A DNA stretch of 64,000 nucleotides from Terebella lapidaria. Its lineage: Eukaryota; Annelida; Polychaeta; Terebellida; Terebellidae. Location: NCBI GenBank assembly GCA_949152475.1, contig OX424564.1:32796165-32860164 (forward strand). Reading direction: 5' to 3'. This document shows positions 50,141 to 61,935 of the stretch, piece after piece (the first letter of the stretch is position 1; each line of letters starts with the position of its first letter). Under the pieces are notes generated by a model. It was not told the DNA's origin and did not search any database. It saw nothing but the letters and a program-made list of their open reading frames with translations. The translations under genes and the position numbers were made by a program.

Positions 50141-53100
50141 AATCTCAATCTATTTTTCATATCATCAGAGCGCAGAAAAAAGGAAGATAATGTAGAGAGA
50201 GAGCTAGAGAGGAGCGATGGAAAAAGACAAAAAGACGAATAATTATAGAGACTGGTAGACGAGGAATCGGTCGCGACTCTCGGGGCTTTTCTCTTGTTTT
50301 TTTGTGCCCCGAGTAATGCGACGTTGATTGCGGTGGCATGGATCTGGCAGGATTGCAATAAATATCAGATCAGAGTGTCCCGCGGCGGTGAAAAATGTCT
50401 TAGCAGAGGAGCTGATCAGCGATGGCCCTTGATATTCTGAGGCCACAACTGGCACAAATACATATTGATGAAAAATTATGAGATGGGCCATCTGTATACT
50501 GTGTGAGGTCCATTGTTCAGAAGGTCAGCCAAAAATTCCACAGTATGAGTGTACATTTTTAAAATGTATTGAACAGAAACTTTCCTATTCTTGGTTCAAA
50601 TATTTGGGGATTTTTGCCCAAAATGCATTTTGTTTTGTATATCTTGGTATTCTGTTCGAAATTCATGTCTGGTAGTTGATAGGTCAGGGTTTCCGAAATA
50701 ACGCCGTACTCAATCATTCCATGATACATCCGTATTTCCATTTGGTATCACATTTTGTCACATACTTTTGCTTACAAGTATGTATTTGCTTCTTCCACTA
50801 TGACCTTGACCTTCAGACTTAGTAACTGGGTCAGTCTAGCAGCCAGAGATTGCACCCACCCCTGACCTTAAAAATCACCACTCCCACGACATAAAACCAT
50901 GCTCGCGGGAGCAAAGCCCCAGCTATTTGCGACCTATTCAGTTTTATCTGGACACAGCTTGTCGGTGGTTTTGTTACGGGTTTTTTCATGCTGCCGTGAT
51001 GGGTACTTTGGGACGGGTCATTGCGGGATTTTATGTTTCTTGACCTTGGAAGGATTTGGGGAACAACGAAAACAGACGGTGAGCATTGATTTTGTAGTTA
51101 TTTTTTGTGGTGTCCAGTTTTCTCGTAAGTGCCAAAAATTCCCATAGTGTCGGAATAATGTACGGACATACCACAAATACACATCGTGAAGATTTTCACA
51201 AATAAAATATTTTTGAAAAAATTGTTACATTTTGTATCATGACAAATGCATTAACAAACGTTCCAAATTGGTTTTCCCCAAATATGATATATATAATACT
51301 GTGTATCAATTATATATTCAGTACAGAACTTAAAGGACATAAAATATGTCAAGCCGTATGATAATAGCAAGAAACGGGAGTCCATGGAAACGGACACACT
51401 TCCTGTCTTAATTCCTTGTCCATAAACAGCCACAGATATACACAAGTCCAGACCGCCACCCGCGAGAAGCCCCTGATGTCTCCGTAACCGTCGGTAACCC
51501 GGCATTACCTGTGCCCATTAACACTTTTGTATCTGGCACCGGAAACATTGCAACGTCAACCAGAAGAAGAAAAACTCGCCGCCATCGCCGATTTAGCCCA
51601 TCTCATGCAGTGACCGCTCGCCGCATGAAAAGTATTACCGACAGGGGGGAAAGAATCACGGAGAGGTACAAGAATAAATGTGTACCTCTTGCTGTCGCCA
51701 GAGAGAAACATTTCTTTCCCTACGCAGATATGAAGGGTCAACAAGTTTTTGTTTTCGCTGTATCTTCGCCTCCGATCTCGGGGCACTCACTGTTGCTTGC
51801 GGAATACGGTTTTTGATAGAGCGTCAGCATCAGTGGATATGTGGTTATCTGTCTGCAATTTGCGGTTGCTCTCCTGACGAATTAGCCAAAATCAGAGTTA
51901 CGATGTCCGTGCATGCCATCTGGGGATTAATTCGGGAGGCGATCAGAAAAAAACCATGTTGGACAATTATACATCGCAGTGCAGCATTTTTTTTTGTCTC
52001 GAAGTATACCCATGCACAAGTCCAGTGTACCGCACCGCCGCCGCTTCCAAAGTCTAACCCCATCCAAACATGACATACCCCCCTTTGGACAAAGGAAGAA
52101 ATTCCGAAAGAGGGAGAAAAAGTGTTGAGCTGCCTATGACCAGAGATTTTCCATGCCATATATATGCGACACGATTGTTTAAATGGGGGCATAGCGTCAG
52201 GGAACGGGGAGCGCGGAAGGGAGGGGAACGGGAATAAAAACACGGCCAGACGGCAATCAGTATGCACAGACGCGAAGCTAAAATCCTTAACTCCATTTGT
52301 GCTAATGAACAGCCTGGTCGCAGCCGAAAGACTTGGCTCGTAGAAGGTGTGATAAGGGTTTGGGGGAACGACTCGGAGAAAGGTTGTCGATTAGTTCTCT
52401 GTTAATATGGTCGTCGACTGACAGCAATTATTTGTTCGAGTGTGTTCCTACATCCGCATGAGGTGATTGCGCCTTAAAGCTGCATGGGAATTAACTCAAG
52501 GTCAAGGTCATTATTAAATTATTGCCCTGATGACTTTTAAGCACATACAGCGGGGAAGTACCTTCATCCGGCATGCCATGGCTTTCCAGGGAAACTCATC
52601 ACATTAATAGCAGAAGACTTATGCAGCAATAATGTTCGATATCAGGATGATTTCTCAGTCGTCGGTATTTAGTAGATATACATTTGCGTTTTCTTCATCA
52701 CACTCCTCCTGGAGTTCATCCTCGGGAGGAATTTTGGAATTTGGATTTGTGGGGAAAATTAATGACCTAAAAATCAGAAAAAGCAACCTCGTATGTATAT
52801 TGATATATCATGTACATATACAGTGCATAACAATGAACATACATCTACATTATATCACAAAATGATGCGATGTTATGGACGGAAAGGGGGGAGGGGGTAC
52901 AGATCATAATGCACTCGCTTGCATCTGTGGTTTTGATTATTTGTAAAACCAATACTAACCAATTACAATCAAATTCACGTCTGTCTCATCCATTGTCATT
53001 AATGTTTTTCCCCTGATGATAAACGGGTGTTTTCCCCATTATAAATTGCACAGCATATGAAGATATACTGCATATGAAAAGTCAATGCAAATTACAGTAT

Positions 53101-54197
53101 ATTGCATCTGGTAGTCTATAAAAATATGATTTGCAAAATTGTCTCCTGTTATTTGTCTGGGTCCCACGTGGGCGAATGATATGTTCTCATACGACGTATT
53201 ACTACACGACTGTTCGATTCACCTTATAATGTGGAATCATCAAAAGATTTTTATTTCATTATGTCACGGCGAGAAGAAGTCTCCCGACAATCAGGGCCTC
53301 GAGACAAAGGCTGACTTGACAACGGATTTCTCCACCAGTTGTGTCCCTTTGTGTCAATATTGTGCAGTGAAATTATCCCGCCTTTACACGGTTTGTACGC
53401 GCATGGATGCTAGAGAATAGACTCGCCGTATTTTGTAAGATATATTTAATGAGCAGCAGCCTTTCGATCACCTGCTCACTCATTAAAACCGTGCAGCAGG
53501 TGGTCGGGGTTTTTGTATCAACTGAAGACGATGAGGCTTTCGCATTGTTTACTCTTTCGTCTTGACAAAAATATCTCCATTTTATATCTGCTGTTTGAAC
53601 AATAAATTATAATAAACTTGTGCTCAGCTTTGACATTCTAGTGTAATTGCTTTATTCGGTATTTATCCTTGCACATCTTAATTTTCTGGTTAAATGTCTT
53701 TACCTTAAACTATCGATTTTTGATGATTTTTCCTGCGTCTGTCTTTATTTGATCCACTGAAGACATGTATCGGCCACAATTAGCTGGGGAGTGCGTATAT
53801 GCGGAAATAATGTCCAACATCCTTGCACCATTCATAGTCAATTACACATCAGGTTTTCTTTTCGCCCTTTCAAGGGGATTAATTTTAAATTTGTTCCAAA
53901 CACATCGTGGCGACATCTGGCTTGCTCTCTAGTTGCTGAGAAAACAGAGCCGGAATCTGTATTGAAAATTAAAATGCCACGTAAGAAACCTATTTGAAAT
54001 TCTGCAATATCCGTTACACTTTACAATTTGGTGAACAAACTATGCATGAAGATGAATTTGTACAAAAAATGTGCAAGGTCTGGAAATATTCAGTTAGAAT
54101 CAGCAGCTCTGCTGGGCTTGAGAAAAATTCTGATTCAGGAAGGAAAATTCACAGTTTGAAATATCTTCTTGTGATCCAGAATTATGTTGTGGTGGTG

Positions 54198-54198
<1 letters not shown>

Positions 54199-54272
<74 letters not shown>
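54199..54272. repeat. (AT)n microsatellite
   Basis: About 36 uninterrupted AT dinucleotides. It creates a spurious alternating Tyr-Ile open frame (53994-54362). Confidence 0.97.
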
Positions 54273-54274
<2 letters not shown>

Positions 54275-56379
54275 TGACACAATTTCTATTTTTTGTCAAA
54301 AAAAGATATTACCTACACTGCACATCATAAAACTTTATCTCTTTGAGATCATGATATTTTGATAACAATGTATTGTCAAAAAACTCGCATCCGGTATGTC
54401 ATTTTCACTTCTTTCTCTTCGAGGTGCAACAACTGTGCAGGTTATGATAACCGCATTTTGTTATAATAAACATTAGGATTACCATTAAGTATTTTATAAA
54501 TCTAGGTTTACACCAGGTCAAAAACTGGACAGTTTGTGAACCAGATTTTACGTTTAAAAGTGCACAATCGTGACAGATGTCTGTATATGTAATTCATGCC
54601 GACTTTCCTCTTATTAATGTCATGATAGCGGGAATGACATGGAATTATTCATAATATGAACAATATTTAGTTAATGCATATTATCGTAGTGTGGTTTGGG
54701 GGGATGGGTTGTAGGAGTGGAAGGATGACACTCGAGTTTTGATTCCAAATTTATTGTGTAATCCAGCTGTTACAGTCAGTAGGCTGTTGTCAGTGATCAC
54801 AAATGACACGAACTTCGAATTCGCCCGGGTGACATCGATGATTCGATTTCTTTAGCATCTTACTGACTGTCCGCTATTAGTTTTAATATTCCATTGTTAG
54901 GGATAACTTGCCGGGGCCGACGTGATGTTAGGTGCGACACCTCCGACCACACAGAACCAAACTAAAGAATTTTTGAATTTTGAAAAGGACGCCAAGCCTG
55001 GTCTGATCTTACGTGCTATATGGTCAAACCAATCACAAAGTAGGACAGATCCAAACTGGCGTTTGTGGGTGGGACTATGGTCCCAAATAAGGTGATCCAG
55101 AAAGTGTTGCTATGGCAACAAGGACAGAGGATAGAGATTTAGGGGAAATGTCCAAAACCATGAATATTCGACATACCAGACAAAGGAATTACTGAACAAG
55201 GGATCACCTCAAAATTTAGAAAAGTGGAAACAAGTTTAAAACAGTTGTAACTCACCAAGTTCACAATAATACAGATTGTGACCTAGAATAAAGATGTACT
55301 ACTTAGTACAATGGTAGTAACACAATATAATAATCATATAGATATTTTAGTTTAAACAATAATTGATCTTGATTGGCAATTGATACCTCATTGGACAGAT
55401 ATCGAATTTCAACATTATGATAATATCATTGTGCTTTTGTATTGTTTATTTTGAACACGGCAGATTTCACATTCCACTTTTTCACCTTGACAGGTCATAT
55501 TCCATTTTATACAGTTCAAAAGTTTTAACTTCTAAATGATATTTTTCTTCGTTTCGTGACACATTTTTTGTGAACCGTGGTGCATGTTCATGTATCTTTG
55601 TGGGCAATTGAATTGTGTAGGGAGATATAATAACATCAATAAAAAAAATACTCAACATCTCATTGGTCTCCTGATGTTTTCCTTCAAATAATTAGAGTTA
55701 GTCAGATGTGTATTGATGCAAGGCCATATAATATAGATCTAATATAATAATGAATAATAAGCTGATGCCTTTAAAGTCCAATATTTAGCACATGCTAAGC
55801 TTTTAAATTTTAATTAAAAGCAATAAAACTGGTCAATTGTGAAATTAATCAGTTATGATCAATATATGGTGAATTGATATCAATACAAAATAATCGTTGA
55901 GAAATACCTGCTGAGGTAGATTTCAAAATTAGCAACATTGCCAGCCCGCCTCACTCAATCATATTAATTAGATAATTTGTAAGTCATACTCTCATATGTT
56001 GTTGAAGGTTTTCAGGAAAATAAATTGATAATCATACCCTAGCTGAGAGTGCTCAGGTGATTCGAGTGATCAATACCGTTATAATATTTTGAAAAAAAAA
56101 TATTCAGATCTCACGAAATCGCATTGCTGAAGTGTCAACAACAACATGTTTCTACAATGAGTTTAAAGCTCAGATCTAGCAAAAAGGGAAACGATCGCTG
56201 ACTCGTGAAAAAAAAAGACAACACCATTTTTAATGAACAGCGAAGACTGCTGTTCATGATTTACATTAAATTCAATAATGTTAATTGTAACTGCACCGGT
56301 CTGTGAAATGGCAAACAAAATAAACGAGACATTGATCCGTTGAATATTCATCAATAATGGGCATGTCTGTGTTAATTGC

Positions 56380-56450
56380 AAAATTATTGCATGCGCACTT
56401 GCTCATATTTACCGATATAAAATAGGACCATACATACAGACGGGCAGGGA
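56380..56450 (+). promoter_or_regulatory. Weak candidate core promoter (NRF1-like site plus TATA box)
   Basis: TGCATGCGCA (about 56,389-56,398) resembles an NRF1 site. ATATAAAATA follows about 17 bp later, with a purine-rich CAGACGGGCAGGGAGCAG about 30 bp downstream, the expected start region. No gene is visible downstream, so this may be chance. Confidence 0.15.
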
Positions 56451-59400
56451 GCAGCACTTCCGAACACCCGGCTCAAATACAGAGGCAAAAAGGAGCAAAA
56501 AAAACCTCAGGAAAACTGCAGATGTTCAGTTCATCTTGATTAAGACTTGAAGAGAATTTCAATTTGGAGTCAAGAATGATCTCAGGTATCAGATGACAGC
56601 CGAGCAACAGTCAGAATATTCACTTGTTCTCAAACAATAGCTCGATGTTTTCATGCATGCGCTTTCTAGAAAATGAATGCACATGATTATGAAGTGTGCC
56701 TTGATGGGTATTTTGGGTATGATGTATGTCGGTTGATTCATCAGTTGAATGTGTTGTGACCAATTTATAATACTGCAGTATTGTATATTACCAGTTGAGT
56801 TCAATAGTGTTCATATTTTAGGAATATGTACTTCTGATTAACACAGTAGGTAAAAACTTACCTTATATTGTCTGATCTTGCAAGTGGGGATCGAGTGATT
56901 TCAGTGCTTCTTGTGAACAGAATTATTACAATAATCTTTCTTACTAATTTATGTATTTCCAGAAAAGGAACAGCATTGCAAAAATGCATGCATCCTCAAC
57001 CCAGCCAAGAGACTGACTGAAACCCTCTGAAACCGGAATCTGGGTAATGTTCTTTATTCTCTGGGTTGATCTGGGAATCTGTACTATTTCATTGAGCTTA
57101 TTTCTTGAGCCAGAAACTTATTTCATACTAGTGAGCATGGTGAGGAACGAGAAAGAAATTGTGATTTGTGACTTGCAATGGAACAATTGGGGGTTTTATG
57201 GCTATAACACCACATAAAGGTAGTTTCCTGCACTATTTTGAGAGAAATGGGTGCATTATGATGAATTCATGCTAAGCGAGTGATTTCAATGCCTTTTTCG
57301 GACAGCTTGACTGAATAATCTCGGACATGTACTATATACAACTAAAAATTTATCTCGGCTGATTGATAAGCTTCCTTTTTTTGCTTTTTTCAATCAAAAG
57401 AGGCAAAAAAAATATTGAAAACGGTGAACAATGCAGTGCTGAGTCTATTAACCATGGAGGGCTGAAGTGGGACATCATTTTACTTCTAAACAAGGGCACG
57501 GTTTTGTTTCAAATTTATAAACGAGTTGTTAAAACCAGGAATAAAATTATCCATATTCATGAAGTCATAACTTTTTCACTCTTTTATAATTACCTAGCCT
57601 CTGAAATGTTGCTCTTCCCACTTGCCCACTTGTCCACCATCCAACCCCCTGACCCCCACCCAACTCAAACACTGCCCTGGAATGTGTACATAGACGTACC
57701 AGTGACCTTGTCCCAGGGCCAATAACCACGGTTGCCATGACAATGTCTCTAGGGTTACCTGGGATCCACCGTCACTTGCCCGGGTGACTTGCACCCAGAG
57801 TCATTGCCATCTGACCTTGGTATTATGTGGCAATCTGGGTTTGGCTTCGTTCTTTTGGGGGCGATGGGTTTGTGAGGATAATGGTTTTCATAGAATATGG
57901 CCTTAAAATCAGCTTGACCAGTTGACCGGGATTAATTCTTGTGTCATTATCGTTATTGTTATTGTACATTGGTGATCAATGAAAAACTGATGAGTTTAAT
58001 CATTCACATGTATTGCATTTGATGTGTGCTGATAAACGTTTGTTTCAAGCAACTAAATTTGTTGTATAGTTGTATAGTAGTAAATTGCTGTTCAAAAATA
58101 CATGTACTCAAACAGTTCGCTTTGAGTACTGGTATATACAACACTTTATCATTAGACAGTGGATTATCTGAACCACAATGAAATTTGACCAAACGAAAGG
58201 CAGACATGCAAATTTTATGCCTGGAAACATTCATCATCGACAGTTCACTTGGATAATTTTCTCCGCAAACTTCGTATCTGTGGTTTGCAGAGCGAAAAAT
58301 AAATGAGAATTGATGTAACAATTGACAAATGACAAAGCACAGATGTGTTGAGTATATTGATTGATTTAATTAGGGGTGAACGTAACCAACAGCTGCCCAC
58401 TGGGCTGGCGATGTCTGTAGATCTATAGCAGGTATACCACGACCAGTCGCATAATAGACAGTGAAACCTATTGGTGAGCTGATTGTATTATATAAATGTA
58501 CATAGTTTGACAGTTGCTGGCACTACAACATGCGACATTTCAAAAGTTTTTTGGAAAATGGCATTCACTTCCGCATGTAGTTTTAAAAATCGAATACCCA
58601 TCATTTTGCCGATATTAAAATGGCTCCATCATCAAATCCATGATCGTATTCATGACGTTCATCAACTCAAGCCGTTGAGAAGTTGTTACTGAAGGTTGAC
58701 AGTTGGCGGGCCTTGCACACCGTGGCAGTGATCTGACCATAATGAGCACACCCTTATCCCTTCCTGAAAAAAATGAAAGAAAAACAGGCTCATCCGCCTC
58801 GATCGTAATTATCGTGGCACACTTTAAAGATCACACTCAAAACACAACAGAGGTTTCGTTAATGAGCACGAACTCTGCCATAGTGAGGACTCCAGGGCAC
58901 CACGCTTTCCAAACGGAAAATGCAGCGATATTTGTGATACCTGTAGGGAGTTACACAGAGGGTTGTAATTGTCATGATATTGACCATATTCGGGCAAATA
59001 TTTAAAGAAGTTACATGCTAATTTGCTGCAGTGTCAGCCCCCGATCAATAAAGCCTGTTGTCGCCGTGAATGGTCGCTATGGAATAACACTTGTTATTGC
59101 CCCCGCATCTGCTATATCTTATTACACTAGTAATTGGTCTTTGCCTTCCACGATCAAAACAATAGAACCTTCAGAACGATACGAAGAATGCATGATCCTC
59201 AATGTCGTTGATACCACATGGGCCAATGTTTACTCATCGTTGACTAGAAATATCGCCTTCTGAAATTAGAAGAGGCTTGTGTGTTTTTTGCCCGACAGAA
59301 GGCCTGAAATATTCCAATATGTCTCGGGACAACATAATTTTCGTGGGAGCAGCGTGTGAAGATTGCTGCTGATAATTAACAAGCAAATAGCAACACCTGT

Positions 59401-60633
59401 GAGATGATTGTGTGTCTTCGATTTTCTCAAATATTGTGCAATATTTGCATTAATTTTCAGCTGCAAAACATGACATCTTGAAAGAGAAAAACTTTCAACT
59501 TGACACAGAAATCAGCAATATACACTTTGCTTTAATGTCATTCATGATTTTGGAATGTCATTTCCCAATTGCAACTTTCATGAAATCTGCCATGCTGTTA
59601 ATAAATTAATATATTCATATTTTCAATTTAACCAGTAGAAACACTGATTTTCATGCCAGAAAACCCCTCTGTCTTCCAATAAGATTCCTTGGCATCCAGT
59701 GCTGAGAATTCTTGATGCCATTCAAAGCCAGGTATAAAGAGGAAAAGAGACGGAAAAAAACATGCAAAAAATCCCTGGACGAGAGGAAAGAAAGAAAGAG
59801 AGGTGGAGGCAGAGAAAAAACGAGTAATAATCGCTATTACACAGGGGTTGAGCGTGGAGAGCGCGTGCACGATCATCGTGGTTCTATTGCCGTCACAATT
59901 GGACTCAAGGGATTAATAAACGCGTCGGTGCGCTGCCGTGGCGGGGGCGCGCGAAAAAAGCCGGGATGCTGTGACACGGCAAAGTCTTGTGTCTGGGGCC
60001 CTCGCCTCAAGAGTTTTTGTTGTTTTTTCACTGCGCTCGTCTCCGTAATTAGCTTGTGATCCATCACGCTCAGTAGATGGCAGCACCCTACAGCTTAGAG
60101 TAAGTTACTGAGTGTGTCCTTAAGAAATTCGGATAGCTAGGGTACAGTTTGAGTGAGAGCCAGTTGAGTACAAGTTGTATTTATGGTCAGTAGGTGAGAA
60201 TTCTGATACTATCAGTTATACATGCAATTGAAAATTACAGGGAAGACTTTGTGTTTATATCTATTATAATCTGACACTTAACTATGGTAAACAAATATCA
60301 TTCTGTCTACAAGGTCTATGAATTTGAACACTGACCAGTGCTAATTCTCAAATTCTGGATGAAGTTTTAAAAGACCCAAAATTTAAGCAAAATTTGCATG
60401 CCCGGTCGATCGTAGTCAGATAATATTAATCTATCTCTCCTCGGCATGTACTTTGCAATTACTAGTGAATTATAGCCAGCTGTCCTGATCGGGTTGCCAC
60501 CTTCCGCGGTGACATTGTTCTGTTGCACGGACACCATGTTTTGTTCATAAAACATTAAACATGTCAGGTACGATGGACCTCTATAGATGCAATTATACGC
60601 AAGCGAAAATACTGGGGTTCCTAATGTTATTTC

Positions 60634-61092
60634 GGGTTGGGGAACGATAGGGGGGGTGGGGTGTTGGGGGCTGTGTTAGACTGGTGGTATTATGTTTGGA
60701 GTGGGGATCGTAGGGCACACCCCAGCAAATAAATCATACTGATGTAATTAGTGACCTTGGTCGTTGTAGCTTAATGACCAGTGCTCATGCCTCTCTCGCG
60801 CGTGGTAGAGCCTCGTGCGCCGCTGCCCAGCGTCACTGTCCAGCCACCAAGGCTCTTCATAAATCATAATTGTTCGTAATCTACATTAATTATGATGCAT
60901 GCATATCCCTATAGAAATTAAGCAGCCTAGGGGAGAGTGAGTCAGCCGAATAGTGACAAGGAGACAAGGAAAACTGCGCTAACCTCACAGGGGACAACCT
61001 TCATATTCGCGATATAATTACTTTTTTCTCCCCATGTCCATCTAGGGTTATTATTCGCATTTATACTGGGGAGGGGTTTTGGGGGGGGAGGG
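60634..61092 (+). other. Two quadruplex-prone G-rich motifs
   Basis: About 60,634-60,670 carries GGGTTGGGG then GGGGGGGTGGGG and GGGGG. About 61,068-61,092 carries GGGGAGGGG, TTTT, then eight G, A and GGG. Both fit the G3+N1-7 pattern. A further G-run block lies at about 61,295-61,315. Confidence 0.6.
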
Positions 61093-61506
61093 ATGTTGGT
61101 TGTCACGGTGCCAAATCCTGCAGGGCAATATTTGTCAATTACTGCTGATTGCTTCCACAGTGGTCAGTATTGGGAGGCATGGACTTAATGCAAGGCCGAC
61201 TGGCTTTGGGTGGCAGGGGAAGGGGAAAAAAAAACTTTTTGGGGGATTGGGCAGGGAGAGGTGTTATTCTATGATTTGTATGATTTGTTGGTTTGGGGGG
61301 AGGGGGGGGGGTGGTTGGAACACCCGGTTTCCAAGTGTTGAGGATGGTCAGGAGATGTGTTAATTCCCGCCCCCCCCCCCCACCCTACCCCTACCACAAA
61401 GGAAGAAAAAAGGAGTTATTACCCAGAAAGTGAGCGTTATGGCAATGTTACTCTCCGTACAGACATTCTGATTCGCTTTATGACCTCCATCTCGGCCGCC
61501 CTCAGG

Positions 61507-61524
61507 AGGTCAAGGTCAAGGTCA
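61507..61524 (+). promoter_or_regulatory. Three contiguous AGGTCA half-sites
   Basis: AGGTCA is repeated three times with no spacer, and the overlaps also give two TCAAGGTCA sites. A shorter version (TCAAGGTCAAGGTCA) is at 52496-52510. Nuclear receptors of the ERR/FTZ-F1 type bind such half-sites in animals; use here is unproven. Confidence 0.35.
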
Positions 61525-61758
61525 TTCCACTGGGCAGTCGTAATTTGCTGCCCAGACGCCTCAGCTTCCTTCCCTCTTTGCATGAGCCCAATAGGTATAT
61601 TTAGGCATTTTGTCTAGCCTTCTCATTAACTAAAATTAGTGAAATCAGCATAATAATTGGGGCATAATCTTGTGGTGGTGACTTGGCGGGGAAAAGCAGA
61701 TAAAGAATAAAGTGAATGAGTGGTCAATATATATGTCCTCCTGTTTTGCTATGTTTAC

Positions 61759-61935
61759 CTTCTTAAAGCATTCCCTGTCATCTGAATAGTAGAGATTTCT
61801 TTCAATCTCTTCACAGAGATCTGAACTCATTCTCTGAACATCACTAGGATGCAATGTTTTGGTTTGACCATGTGGAGTGACTATGATGTACTGTTGAGTC
61901 AGCCTGTGCCAAACATCATGTTGATCTGTAGACAT
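61759..61935 (-). CDS. Weak candidate coding exon, product unknown
   Basis: On the minus strand a frame of exactly 59 codons runs from an ATG at 61935 to a good splice donor, AAGAAG|GTAAAC, with the exon edge at 61759. The peptide is non-repetitive and mixed in composition (for example HPSDVQRMSSDLCEEIERN), more protein-like than most frames here. Upstream in the same frame a TGA occurs eight codons before the ATG, so it would have to be a first coding exon or enter through a nearby acceptor. A different minus frame just upstream also reads plausibly, which would fit a frameshifted remnant. No family recognised. Confidence 0.2.

Larger units (their letters stand above)
45516..54200. other. 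Single-copy non-coding region with GC-rich blocks
   Basis: No supported gene. GC-richer blocks lie at about 46,850-47,130, 49,370-50,360 and 51,400-52,300. A C tract is at 46001-46016. A hairpin AGAGGTACA/TGTACCTCT is at 51662-51689. Open frames reach 140 codons (51845-52267 minus) but overlap comparable frames on the other strand and show no domain. A possible coding segment at about 48,172-48,235 ending AAG|GTAACA is too short to support. Confidence 0.4.
54273..61758. other. Single-copy non-coding region
   Basis: No supported gene. Points of note: GC-richer sequence at about 54,900-55,150; a possible TATA-containing promoter at 56,380-56,450; GC-rich blocks at 57,630-57,810 and 59,880-60,010; a motif-dense block at 59,000-59,130 with ATGCTAAT (POU-like), GATCAATAAA (Hox/PBC-like) and ATAACACTTGTTAT (paired SOX-like); and G-rich plus-strand runs between 60,634 and 61,320. 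Motif assignments are by eye. Confidence 0.4.

Noticed and set aside
51662..51689. Hairpin AGAGGTACA/TGTACCTCT as an RNA gene
   Set aside because: Nine-bp arms alone are expected by chance in 64 kb, and no flanking structure supports an RNA gene.
53994..54362. 122-codon frame with alternating Tyr-Ile
   Set aside because: Created by the (AT)n microsatellite.
60765..60850. tRNA-like A-box (TAGCTTAATGACCAG)
   Set aside because: No B-box (GGTTCGANNCC) at the right distance and no cloverleaf pairing by eye.
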